The notes under the pieces were generated by a model. The model was not told where the DNA came from and made no database searches. It saw nothing but the letters and a program-made list of their open reading frames with translations. Source: an uncultured Bacillota bacterium (GTDB taxonomy: Bacteria; Bacillota; Limnochordia; Limnochordales; ZCTH02-B6). Taken from it: DNA of 8,935 nt. The stretch is from contig CALFSR010000222.1 in NCBI GenBank assembly GCA_937916565.1, positions 1 through 8,935 on the forward strand. Reading direction: 5' to 3'. Within the stretch, counting starts at the first letter, position 1, and every line of letters begins with the position of its first letter. The position numbers and the translations under genes are program-made. Positions 1-7,500 of the stretch are shown piece by piece.

Positions 1-493
1 CCTGGGCCGATGCCGCCCCCCCCGGGGCGCCGGGCAACAGCCGGCATACCGCGTCCAGCACCACCATGGCGGGCAGTTCCCCGCCGGTGAGCACGTAGTC
101 GCCGATGGACAGCTCCTCGTCCACCAGCGTGCGCACGCGCTCGTCCACGCCTTCGTAGTGACCGCAGACCAGCACCAAGTGCGGCTTTTGCGCGAGTTCC
201 CATGCGCGCTTCTGCGTAAATGGATGCCCTTGAGGATCCATCAGGATCACGTGCGTGGCGCTGCTCTCCCGCACCGACTCGATGGCGGCAAACAAAGGCT
301 CCGGCTTCATTACCATGCCCGGGCCGCCGCCGTAAGGCGTATCGTCCACGATACGGTGCTTGTCGGTGGTGAAGTCGCGGATGTTCACAAGCTGCACTTC
401 CAGGATGCCCCGCTGCCGTGCCCGGCCCACGATGCTGTGGTCCAGGGGGCCAGCGAACATCTCGGGGAACAGCGTCAACACGTGCACCCGCAC
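1..493 (-). CDS. trmD: tRNA (guanine-N1)-methyltransferase TrmD, C-terminus cut by window edge
   Basis: TrmD uses S-adenosylmethionine to methylate N1 of G37, next to the anticodon, in tRNAs with a G at position 36, which prevents +1 frameshifting. The 164 visible residues hold the SPOUT (trefoil-knot) domain. They open with LTLFPEMF (residues 6-13), followed by DDTPYGGGPGMVMKPEP (50-66), CGHYEGVDER (110-119) and SIGDYVLTGGELP (129-141), which line the SAM-binding knot. Arg151 would align with E. coli Arg154. The catalytic Asp (E. coli Asp169) and the tRNA-binding C-terminal domain lie beyond the window; about 80 residues are missing from a usual 240-250. The frame also has a GTG at 502 that overlaps the rimM stop as GTGA. 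I chose the GTG at 493 because GGAG at 505-502 is well spaced from it and the protein then starts MRVHVLTLF, as in homologues. It is the last visible gene of the ylxM-ffh-rpsP-khpA-rimM operon. Confidence 0.96.
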   Translation of the reverse strand, partial: MRVHVLTLFPEMFAGPLDHSIVGRARQRGILEVQLVNIRDFTTDKHRIVDDTPYGGGPGMVMKPEPLFAAIESVRESSATHVILMDPQGHPFTQKRAWELAQKPHLVLVCGHYEGVDERVRTLVDEELSIGDYVLTGGELPAMVVLDAVCRLLPGAPGGAASAQ

Positions 494-498
494 CCGCG

Positions 499-1011
499 TC
501 ACTCCAACCCGGGCAAAAGCTTTACGTCAATACGTCCTTGAGCCACGTCGATGCTCTGGATCACGTCCCGCACGGCCGGCAGGAGAAGCTCGTCCTTCTC
601 GCCCGGCCGGCTGACCACGTAAACATCGTTGGCTCCGGTCTCCAGCACGTCCCGCACGACACCCAGGTGACGGCCGGTTTCGTCGTACACGGACAACCCG
701 ATGATGTGAAACACGTAGTACTCTCCCGGCGGCAACGGGTGCACATCGGCCGCCTTCACCTGCAGGCGTGCCCGGCGCAGCCCTTGGGCGGTCTCCCGGT
801 CGTCGATGCCGGCGAGTTTCACCAAAACGACCTTCCGGTGCACCCGGGCGTGCTCCACCGCCCGTTCCGTGCGCGCCCCGTCGCCCTGGGCGACATAGAC
901 GCGCTCGAGCCCGACGAACCGCTCCAGGTGGGCCGTGAGCGGCATCACCTTGAGCGTCCCGCGCACGCCGTGGGCGCCGAGGATTTCCCCGATGGTCACG
1001 AACTCCACCAC
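499..1011 (-). CDS. rimM: 16S rRNA processing / 30S maturation factor RimM
   Basis: RimM helps assemble the 30S head: it binds ribosomal protein S19 and aids late 16S rRNA maturation. The 170-residue product has the usual two-part build. The N-terminal RimM beta-barrel carries VTIGEILGAHGVRG (residues 5-18), the family signature. The C-terminal PRC-barrel starts near GEYYVFHIIG (96-105) and includes NDVYVV (128-133) and ELLLPAV. The open frame runs upstream to a GTG at 1026, but GGGAGG at 1024-1019 would then lie inside the coding region. With the GTG at 1011 this Shine-Dalgarno is 7 bases upstream and the protein begins MVEFVTIGEI, as in homologues. The adjacent GTG at 1008 is also possible. 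The gene sits between khpA (36-base gap) and trmD (5-base gap), the standard Bacillota order. Confidence 0.95.
   Translation of the reverse strand: MVEFVTIGEILGAHGVRGTLKVMPLTAHLERFVGLERVYVAQGDGARTERAVEHARVHRKVVLVKLAGIDDRETAQGLRRARLQVKAADVHPLPPGEYYVFHIIGLSVYDETGRHLGVVRDVLETGANDVYVVSRPGEKDELLLPAVRDVIQSIDVAQGRIDVKLLPGLE
502..505 (-). promoter_or_regulatory. Ribosome binding site deciding the trmD start
   Basis: GGAG lies in the last codons of rimM, with 8 bases before the GTG at 493. It directly abuts the alternative GTG at 502, which is too close to be used with it. This favours initiation at 493, leaving a 5-base gap after the rimM stop. Confidence 0.6.
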
Positions 1012-1018
1012 GGGACTG

Positions 1019-1024
1019 CCTCCC
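1019..1024 (-). promoter_or_regulatory. Ribosome binding site deciding the rimM start
   Basis: GGGAGG lies 7 bases upstream of the GTG at 1011 and inside the longer open frame that begins at 1026. A ribosome binding site within codons 1-3 of the longer frame argues that the shorter start is used. Confidence 0.7.
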
Positions 1025-1047
1025 ACCGTGCGCCGCGCCCGCCGCGC

Positions 1048-1278
1048 CTAATCCGCGATCTCGACGTGCACCAAGCGACCGTCGCGAGCGGCCGCCGCCT
1101 TGATTAAGGTGCGGATGGCCTTGGCCACCCGGCCTTTGCGGCCGATCACCTTGCCGAGGTCGGCGTCGTCAACCGACAGTTCCAAGACGAGCGACCGCTC
1201 GCCGGTCACCTCATGCACCCGCACCGCGTCGGGCATGCTGACGAGCTGCTGGGCGACGTACTCGAGGAGTTCCTTCAC
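1048..1278 (-). CDS. khpA: KH-domain RNA-binding protein KhpA (YlqC family)
   Basis: This 76-residue protein is a single KH domain of the YlqC/KhpA family (UPF0109). In other Gram-positive bacteria KhpA pairs with KhpB (Jag/EloR) as a global RNA-binding protein affecting cell elongation and division. The RNA-binding GxxG loop is seen as VIGRKGR (residues 44-50, GRKG at 46-49). The N-terminus MKELLEYVAQQLV is typical, and family members are usually 75-85 residues. The start is GTG at 1278, with GGAGG at 1290-1286 seven bases upstream. The gene lies 27 bases after rpsP and 36 bases before rimM, its normal place in Bacillota, and is almost certainly co-transcribed with them. The family assignment is secure; the cellular role is taken from relatives. 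Confidence 0.94.
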   Translation of the reverse strand: MKELLEYVAQQLVSMPDAVRVHEVTGERSLVLELSVDDADLGKVIGRKGRVAKAIRTLIKAAAARDGRLVHVEIAD

Positions 1279-1305
1279 GGGTTACCCTCCCCGCTCTGCC
1301 GGCGC

Positions 1306-1584
1306 CTACGCCTCGCCGCCGGCCGACGGCGTCTTGAACTTCTCCCACACGCCCGCCTTCTGCAGTAGCGCCCGGGCCGTATCCGACGGCTGGGCTCCCT
1401 TGCGCAGCCACTCCAGGGCCCGCTCCTCGTCGACGACGATTTGGGCCGGTTCGGCGATGGGGTTGTAGTGGCCGAGCTGGTCGATGAACCGCCCGTCCCG
1501 GGCAGCACGCGAATCGGCCACTACCAGACGATAAAAGGGGCGCTTCTTGGCTCCCATGCGCTTTAGGCGAATGCGGACAGCCAT
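1306..1584 (-). CDS. rpsP: 30S ribosomal protein S16
   Basis: S16 is a primary-layer protein of the 30S subunit that binds the 5' domain of 16S rRNA. The 92-residue product begins MAVRIRLKRMGAKKRPFYRL, the S16 signature. It continues with VVADSRAARDGRFI and LGHYNP (residues 37-42), matching the family at its usual length (about 80-95). The open frame extends upstream to 1749, but that stretch overlaps the 3' end of ffh and codes for low-complexity sequence. The ATG at 1584 has a strong Shine-Dalgarno, GGAGGTGA, with GGAGG at 1596-1592 and 7 bases to the ATG. It lies 49 bases after ffh and 27 before khpA. The C-terminal tail after VWEKFK (TPSAGGEA) is short and alanine/glycine rich. Confidence 0.97.
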   Translation of the reverse strand: MAVRIRLKRMGAKKRPFYRLVVADSRAARDGRFIDQLGHYNPIAEPAQIVVDEERALEWLRKGAQPSDTARALLQKAGVWEKFKTPSAGGEA

Positions 1585-1633
1585 GCCCTCACCTCCGTTT
1601 CTCCATGCACAGATTGCGAACATGTCGCTGTTG

Positions 1634-2977
1634 TCAATGGCCAAAAAGCCGTGCCAGCATGCCCTTGCGCCGGCGCGGGCCTTTGCCCCCGCCGAGCTGC
1701 TTGAAAAGCACCCGGGTCTGCTCGAACTGCTTGAGCAGCCGGTTGACATCCTGCACCGACGTGCCGCTCCCTCGGGCGATGCGCCGCCGGCGGCTGCCGT
1801 TGATGATCGCCGGCTGGGACCGCTCCTCGGGCGTCATCGACTGGATGATCGCCTCAATGCGCTTTAGCTGTTTTTCGTCCACCTGCAGCCCTTGCAGCTG
1901 CTTGGCGCCGCTGAAACCCGGAATCATGCCGAGCACCTGATCGAGTGGACCCATGTTGCGCACCTGGCGCAGCTGTTCGAGGAAATCCTCCAGCGTAAAC
2001 TCGGCGGAGCGCAGCTTGGCCGCCAGCTTTTCGGCGGCTTCCGCATCCATGGCGGCCTGGGCTTTCTCAATGAGCGTCAAGACGTCGCCCATGCCCAGAA
2101 TCCGAGACGCCATGCGCTCAGGGTGAAACGGCTCTAGCGCGTCCACCTTTTCGCCCATACCCACATACTTGATGGGCTTGCCCACTACCGCCCGCACTGA
2201 CAGCGCCGCTCCGCCCCGGGCGTCGCCGTCCAGCTTTGTCAGGATAAAGCCGGTCAGCTCCAGTTGCTGGTTGAACCGCTCGGCCACGTTGACCGCTTCC
2301 TGACCGGTCATGGCGTCGAGCACCAGGAGTGTTTCCTTGGGCTCCACCGCTGCGGCGATGCGCTCGACTTCCTGCATAAGCTCATCGTCGATGTGCAGCC
2401 GGCCGGCGGTATCAATGATCACCACATCATTGCCGTGGGTCTTGGCGTGCGACAGCCCGGCCTGGGCGATATCCACCGGATCGTGGCGCTCTCCCAGCGT
2501 AAACACGGGGATGCCCAGCTGCTCGCCGAGCACCTGCAGTTGGCGGATGGCCGCGGGCCGGTACACGTCCGCAGCCACCAGCAACGGCCGGTGCCCCTGC
2601 CTCTTGAGGGCGTTGGCCAGCTTGGCGGCGGACGTCGTCTTACCGGCGCCCTGCAAACCTACAAGCATCAAGACGTGCGGCGGCCGACCCGTCAAGCCCA
2701 AGCGCGCGTGGCTCCCGCCCATGAGCCCTGTGAGCTCTTCGTGGACGATCTTGATGACCTGCTGCCCAGGGGTGAGGCTTTGCATCACCTCTTGGCCCAC
2801 AGCCCGTTCCCTCACGCGCGCAAGAAAATCCTTGACGACCCGGAAATTGACGTCGGCTTCCAGGAGCGCCAAGCGCACTTCCCGCAGCGCCTGTTCGACG
2901 TCTTTTTCCGAGAGCTTCCCGCGCCCCTTGAGCTTGCCTAAGGCGGACTGCAACTTTTCCGCCAGATTGCTAAACAA
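1634..2977 (-). CDS. ffh: Signal recognition particle GTPase Ffh (SRP54)
   Basis: Ffh binds SRP RNA and hydrophobic signal sequences on nascent chains, then docks with FtsY to deliver ribosomes to the membrane. The 447-residue product has the full NG-M layout. The N domain (about 1-90) contains ALLEADVNF. The G domain holds the P-loop GLQGAGKTT (107-115), DVYRPAA (137-143), DTAGR (189-193) and TKLDGDARGG (247-256). The methionine-rich M domain (about 300-447) has the RNA-binding stretch SRRRRIARGSGTSV (395-408). It ends in a basic tail, GPRRRKGMLARLFGH. The start is TTG at 2977, which gives MFSNLAEKLQ as in homologues. Its Shine-Dalgarno, GGCGG at 2989-2985, has one mismatch but the usual 7-base spacing. 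It lies 66 bases downstream of ylxM. Confidence 0.98.
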   Translation of the reverse strand: MFSNLAEKLQSALGKLKGRGKLSEKDVEQALREVRLALLEADVNFRVVKDFLARVRERAVGQEVMQSLTPGQQVIKIVHEELTGLMGGSHARLGLTGRPPHVLMLVGLQGAGKTTSAAKLANALKRQGHRPLLVAADVYRPAAIRQLQVLGEQLGIPVFTLGERHDPVDIAQAGLSHAKTHGNDVVIIDTAGRLHIDDELMQEVERIAAAVEPKETLLVLDAMTGQEAVNVAERFNQQLELTGFILTKLDGDARGGAALSVRAVVGKPIKYVGMGEKVDALEPFHPERMASRILGMGDVLTLIEKAQAAMDAEAAEKLAAKLRSAEFTLEDFLEQLRQVRNMGPLDQVLGMIPGFSGAKQLQGLQVDEKQLKRIEAIIQSMTPEERSQPAIINGSRRRRIARGSGTSVQDVNRLLKQFEQTRVLFKQLGGGKGPRRRKGMLARLFGH

Positions 2978-2984
2978 CAGTCCA

Positions 2985-2990
2985 CCGCCT
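2985..2990 (-). promoter_or_regulatory. Imperfect ribosome binding site for the TTG start of ffh
   Basis: AGGCGG, one base from AGGAGG, ends 7 bases before the TTG at 2977. No ATG or GTG start in this frame agrees better with the Ffh N-terminus. A weak Shine-Dalgarno with a TTG codon may hold Ffh synthesis below that of the ribosomal protein downstream; this is inference. Confidence 0.5.
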
Positions 2991-3043
2991 CTGTCCGGCC
3001 TGTGCCCGTGCTCTGCGGCACCTTGTCCCGCGCCTAGCTGCCT

Positions 3044-3469
3044 TCACGCCTCGTCCGCCGCCAGCGTGCGAAGCCGCTCCTGAACAGCCTCGAGCCTCTC
3101 GCGAATACGGCTGCCCAGCGCCGCACCACCGGCCTGCCCTTCACCTGAGGAGTCGCCGCCGTGTTCGAACGCGCGCGCCAATTCCTCAAGCACGGCCGAT
3201 AGTTCCTGGTCGAGCTCGACCACCAGCTGCCGCTCCCTCAAATACCGCGCGACGAGGGCCAGCTTGGACTCGAGCTCCTCCAGCGTGCGCTCGGCCCGCT
3301 TGAGGATGTCGTACACCGCCTGCCGGCTGACACCGTGCTGCTCGGCGATCTCCCCCAGGGAGAGGTCGTCGTGGTGGTACAGCTCAAAGAAAGACCGCTG
3401 CTTCTCCGTAAGCAACTGGCCGTAGAAGTCGTAGAGGAGATGCATGCGGACCTGCTTGTCGGCCGACAC
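3044..3469 (-). CDS. ylxM: YlxM-family helix-turn-helix protein (SRP-associated)
   Basis: YlxM is a small sigma-70 region 4-like HTH protein encoded next to ffh in many Bacillota. In streptococci it has been linked to the SRP pathway by binding SRP components. Family hallmarks are LLYDFYGQLLTEKQRSFFEL (residues 11-30) and the HTH, DLSLGEIAEQHGVSRQAVYD (about 35-54). A predicted coiled helix follows, then a low-complexity Gly/Ser linker (about 103-120) and a last charged helix, RIRERLEAVQERL. At about 141 residues it is longer than the roughly 110 of B. subtilis YlxM because of this C-terminal part. The start is uncertain. GTG at 3469 gives an N-terminus of usual length (MSADKQVRMHLLYDFY), but AGGAG is 13 bases away. 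ATG at 3445 lacks a clear Shine-Dalgarno. The open frame reaches 3544 only across the promoter. First gene of the downstream operon. Confidence 0.88.
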   Translation of the reverse strand: MSADKQVRMHLLYDFYGQLLTEKQRSFFELYHHDDLSLGEIAEQHGVSRQAVYDILKRAERTLEELESKLALVARYLRERQLVVELDQELSAVLEELARAFEHGGDSSGEGQAGGAALGSRIRERLEAVQERLRTLAADEA

Positions 3470-3485
3470 GGGACGCGGGCTCACT

Positions 3486-3511
3486 CCTGTTAAGCAAACG
3501 CGCTTTACAGG
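3486..3511. repeat. Near-perfect inverted repeat at the ylxM transcription start
   Basis: On the plus strand, CCTGTTAAGC (3486-3495) and GCTTTACAGG (3502-3511) are inverted copies matching at 9 of 10 positions around a 6-base spacer. The repeat begins at about the predicted transcription start of ylxM and ends in the only Shine-Dalgarno-like sequence (AGGAG, minus strand) ahead of the gene. It could be a DNA operator for a dimeric regulator, or a 5' mRNA hairpin that covers the ribosome binding site. It is not followed by a T-run on the minus strand, so it is not a standard terminator. Confidence 0.6.
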
Positions 3512-3515
3512 GGTC

Positions 3516-3544
3516 AGTATACTTTCCCCATGGCCCGTTGTCAA
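3516..3544 (-). promoter_or_regulatory. Strong sigma-A promoter for ylxM-ffh operon
   Basis: The minus strand reads TTGACA (3544-3539), a 17-base spacer, then TATACT (3521-3516). The -35 is a perfect consensus, the -10 has one mismatch and the spacing is ideal. Transcription should start near 3509-3506, leaving a leader of about 40 bases before the GTG at 3469. The -35 box contains the TGA stop of ftsY (3543-3541). In so GC-rich a sequence such a match is unlikely by chance. It separates ylxM-ffh-rpsP-khpA-rimM-trmD from smc-ftsY, though read-through from upstream remains possible as no terminator is seen. Confidence 0.82.
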
Positions 3545-4464
3545 GAGAACAGGGCCCGCACAAAGGCGTCCGGGTCAAAGTCCTGCAGGTCGTCAACGCC
3601 TTCGCCGACTCCGACGAGCTTCACCGGCAGCCCCAGCTCGCCCGCGATGGCGATCACGATGCCGCCCTTGGCGGTACCGTCCAGCTTGGTGAGAACGATA
3701 CCCGTCAAGGGCACCGCCTGGCCGAAAAGGCGTGCCTGGGAAATGCCGTTTTGCCCCGTGGTCGCATCGAGGACGAGCAACCCCTCGGACAGGTCGCCCT
3801 CGAGCCGCTCCTTCAGCACCCGGTGCACCTTCTTGAGCTCTTCCATCAGGTTGGTGCGGGTCTGAAGGCGGCCCGCGGTGTCCACCAGCAGCACGTCGGC
3901 GTCCCGTGCGATGGCCGCTTGGGCTGCGTCAAAGGCCACCGCGGCGGGGTCCGCGCCGGCCTGGTGCGCGATGACCGTGGCGCCCGAGCGCTCACCCCAT
4001 GCCTGCAACTGCTCGATGGCCGCCGCCCGGAACGTGTCCGCTGCCCCTACGACGACCCGCTTGCCCGCCTGGCGAAATCGGTACGCAAGCTTCCCGACGG
4101 TCGTCGTCTTGCCCGCGCCGTTGACGCCCACGATCAGCATCGCCGTCAGGCCCGCCGGTTTCACCGCCAGCGGTTTCGCCACCGGCTTGAGCACCGACAA
4201 GATCTCCTGCTGCAGGAGCGCCTTGACGCCGGCGGCGTCCCGGGGATGCTCGGTACGCACCCGTTCCCTGAGCGCGTCCATGATCCGCATGGTGGTGGCC
4301 ACACCGGTGTCGGCCTGGATGAGGGCTTCCTCAAGCCCTTCGTACACTTCCTCGTCGATGCGGCCGTGACCGCCGAGAATGGCGTCCACCCGCTCGGCGA
4401 ACCCGGCGCGCGTGCGGGCCAGCCCCTCCCGCAGCCTCTGCAGAAACCCGCCTCCAAACGCCAT
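3541..4464 (-). CDS. ftsY: Signal recognition particle receptor FtsY
   Basis: FtsY is the membrane-associated SRP receptor GTPase. It pairs with Ffh, the two activate each other's GTP hydrolysis, and the ribosome is handed to SecYEG. The 307-residue product has an N domain (about 1-100) and a G domain with the P-loop GVNGAGKTT (113-121), DTFRAAA (143-149), DTAGR (195-199), TKLDGTAKGG (259-268) and GVGEG (285-289). GVNGAGKTTT and DTFRAAAIEQL distinguish FtsY from Ffh. It lacks the long acidic A domain of E. coli FtsY. Instead a short N-terminal segment, FLQRLREGLARTR (7-19), could form the amphipathic membrane helix, as is usual in Bacillota. The ATG at 4464 has GGAGG at 4476-4472, 7 bases upstream; a TTG one codon earlier is less well spaced. 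It follows smc by 70 bases with no terminator, so the two are probably co-transcribed. Confidence 0.97.
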   Translation of the reverse strand: MAFGGGFLQRLREGLARTRAGFAERVDAILGGHGRIDEEVYEGLEEALIQADTGVATTMRIMDALRERVRTEHPRDAAGVKALLQQEILSVLKPVAKPLAVKPAGLTAMLIVGVNGAGKTTTVGKLAYRFRQAGKRVVVGAADTFRAAAIEQLQAWGERSGATVIAHQAGADPAAVAFDAAQAAIARDADVLLVDTAGRLQTRTNLMEELKKVHRVLKERLEGDLSEGLLVLDATTGQNGISQARLFGQAVPLTGIVLTKLDGTAKGGIVIAIAGELGLPVKLVGVGEGVDDLQDFDPDAFVRALFS

Positions 4465-4534
4465 CAAAATCCCTCCACACAGACTTTCGCCGCCGCCCGC
4501 CGCCGGCGTTGTCCTGCGCGCGCAGTTCCCTCGC

Positions 4535-7500
4535 TCAAGCGCTCGTCACCTGTGCCTGCGCCTGCTTCAAGTCTAGGGAAACAAGCGTCGAAACGCCCGG
4601 CTGCGCCGCGGTGACGCCGTACAGAACGGTTGCCGCCTCCATGGTCGTCGCCCGGTGGGTGATGACAATGAACTGCGCTGTCCTGGCGGCGTCCTCCAAG
4701 AGCCGCCGGAAGCGGCTTAAGTTGGCCTCGTCCAGGGCGGCGTCAATCTCGTCCAGCACGTAGAAGGGGCTCGGATTCACCCGCAGCATGGCAAAGAGCA
4801 GCGCGATGGCGGTCAGCGCCCGTTCGCCGCCCGACAGCGCCAGCAGGTGCTGGATGCGGCGGCCGGGAAGCTGGACGTGCACGTCAACGCCGCCGTCCGG
4901 TGGCACCAAGGAAAGCTGAGCACGGCCTCCGCCGAACAGCTGCTGGAACATGGCGTCGAACGCCGACGCCACCTGCTCGAGCGTCGCGGTGAACCGCTCC
5001 TCGCTGATGCGGTCAAGGCGCGCGATGGCTTCCTCCAGAGACCCGGCGGCCCGCTCGAGGTCCGCTTGCTGCTCCCTGAGAAACGCCAATCGCTGTTCCA
5101 GCTCGGCCAGTTCCTCCGAGGCGGCGAGGTTGACGGCGCCCAGGGCCTCGAGCTCCGCCTGCAGCCGCTGTATCTCCCGGGGCGAGCCGTCCCCGCCGGC
5201 TGCCAGCTCGGCCGCTTGCTCCGGGGCCACCCCAAGTTCCGCCATGCGCTCTGCGAGGCTCTCCAGCGCCGCTTGGTGACGCCCGTGTTCCGCTTCCATG
5301 GCCCAGACGTGCTCCCGCGCGCTCTCGGCCGCCTTAGCCGCTGCCTGCCGGGCGCTTTCCGCGGAGGCGGATTGCGCCTTGGTGCCGTCCAAGGCGGCCA
5401 TGGCCCCGGCTACCCGCTCGCGTGCCGCAGCCGCCGCGGCCTCGGCCTCCGGCAAAAGCGTTGCCAATCGCCGGGCCTCAGCCACGAGGCGCTCGCGCTC
5501 GGCCGTGAGGGCCGCCTCTTCCCGGGCAAGCCGCGCCTCCTCTTCCCCGACGGCGGCATGCTGGGCCGTGAGCTGCTCCCGCTCCCTCTGTAGGCCCCGA
5601 AGCGCTTCCTCTTGGGCCGCGAGACGTGCCCGCTGCTCGCTCAGGGCGTCTTGCCGCCGGCGCCGTCCTTCTTCCTCGCGGCGGCTCTGCTCGGTCAGGT
5701 CGGCCAAAGCCTGGCGCAGCTCATCCTCGCGGGCCTCAAGGGCAGCCACTTCCTCCTGCAGCCCCGCTAGCCGCTGCGCCGCCTGCGCGGCAGCCGCCTC
5801 GGCTTCGGCCCGCTCCTCCAAGTTGAGGGCAATCGACTTCTCAAGTCGCTCCAGGTCTTTGGCGAGCGACTGCTGCAGCTGCCGCTGCCGGGCGAGGGCG
5901 ACCTCCTCCTCCTGCGCGGCGGCCCGAGCGGCGGCAAGCTGCTCTTCAATCGCTTCCACCTGGGCCGCGACGGCCAAAGCCGCCTGCTCTGCCTCAGCGA
6001 GCTGCCCCTGGAGCTTTCGCGCCCGCTCGGCGAGGTCCCGCAGCTCACGGCGACGGGCCAGCAGCCCCCCGCCGCCGTCCGTCGACGCCGAACCGCCCGT
6101 GACAGGACCGCCGGGCACAACCAGTTCGCCGGCGAGCGTCACGAGGCGCACGCCAGCTGAAAGCCTTCGCGCCAGCTCCAGCGCCCTTGGCAGCGCCTCG
6201 ACTACAAGGGTGCGCCCAAGCAGGTGGTCGGCCACGATGCGCACCGCGGGATCATGGTCCACGAGCTCCGCAGCCCGGCCGACGACGCCCGGGGTCCGCA
6301 AAACATCCGCGTGCTCCGCAGGCCAAGGCCGGCCCCGCAGCGTCTCAAGGGCGAGGAACGTAGCCCGGCCCGCCCGCCGTGCTTTGAGGAAGTCAATGGC
6401 CCGCTGCACGGCCTGCTCGTCCGCCATCACGAGGTATTGCAGGGACGCCCCGAGGGCCACATGGATGGCGGTTTCCACGCGGGCAGGCACCACCAGGAGC
6501 TGGGCAACCGTTCCCACGAGCCCCGGGAGCGGGGGCGCCGCGCCCAGCACGGCCTTGACGGCAGGCTGGTAGCCGGCATGGCTCTCCTCCAGCCGCTCCA
6601 GAGCTTGGCGCGTCGCCCGCACCTCGGACAACTGGGCCCGGATCTGGTCAACGGAGCGGCGCGCCTCCGTGAGGGCTTGGCGCAAGCCCGCAAGCGCCGC
6701 CTGCGCAGCCTCGGCCCGGGACTTGTGCTCGTGAAGCCTTGCCGCGTGGGCGGCGGAAGCCGCCTCAGCCTCCGCCAGCGCGGCCTTGGCGGCGTCCCGC
6801 TCGGTCGCCAGCGCCGCCAGCGCTGCGCCCAGCCGCTCCCGCCGGGCGTGCTCCCCCTTGATCTCGCCGTCGAGACGGCGCAGTTCGTTGCGGAAATGGG
6901 CAAGCCGCTGCAGCACCTCGATGACCTCGGCCCGGGCCTGCTCCAGCTGGACCGCCACCTCCTGGTGCTGTGCCTCATACGCGGCGAGCTCTCGCTCCTG
7001 GGCGGCAGCCTGCTCCCGCCAGGCAAGAACGGCGGCCTCCTGGGCCGCGATTTGCGACGCGAGTTCCTCGACCCTCCGAGCGGCTTCCTGCTGCTCCTGG
7101 GTCCGCCGTTTCCGGTCAGCCTCTATCCCCGCGAGCTGGCGGGCGATACCGGCCGCTTGTACCTCGGCGAGCTCCAGCCCGTGAACGAGCTCAGCCCGTC
7201 GGGATTCAGCCAGCGCCAGGGCTTGCCGGGCGTCCTCGAGATCGGTTTCGGCCCTAGCCAACTCGGCGCGCCGCTCCTCCGCAGCCGCCTCGGCCGCTGC
7301 CAGTTCCCGCTCCGCGGCGTCAAGCGACGCCCGAGCGGCGGCCAGCTGCTCCGCGCCGCGCTCCCAGCGCTGGGATGCGGCGATCCACTCCCGGGCAACC
7401 CGCGCGGTCTGGTGCTGCCGGAGGGCGGCTGACAGCTCCCGCCAGCGCGCGGCGGCCTCGGCCTGGACGCTTAAGTCCTGCGCGCGAGCCGACAGCTCGG

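Noticed and set aside
418..1107. Plus-strand open frame of 229 codons across trmD, rimM and khpA
   Set aside because: It overlaps three confidently identified minus-strand genes and its translation is His/Pro/Arg-rich with no family resemblance.
1585..1749. Extended N-terminus of rpsP
   Set aside because: The added 55 codons overlap ffh in another frame, encode low-complexity sequence and precede the strong Shine-Dalgarno and the canonical MAVRIRL start.
4465..4534. Possible terminator between smc and ftsY
   Set aside because: The gap is GC-rich with some self-complementary GC tracts, but no stable stem followed by a T-run is visible on the minus strand.
3538..4614. Plus-strand open frame of 358 codons opposite ftsY
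   Set aside because: It is fully antisense to a clear FtsY gene, and its composition is that of a shadow frame.
5298..7432. Long plus-strand open frames (402 and 424 codons) antisense to smc
   Set aside because: They lie opposite the coiled-coil arms, have low-complexity Arg/Ala/Ser- or Leu/Gly-rich translations and no recognisable domain. They are expected by-products of GC-rich, Ala/Glu-rich codons on the other strand.
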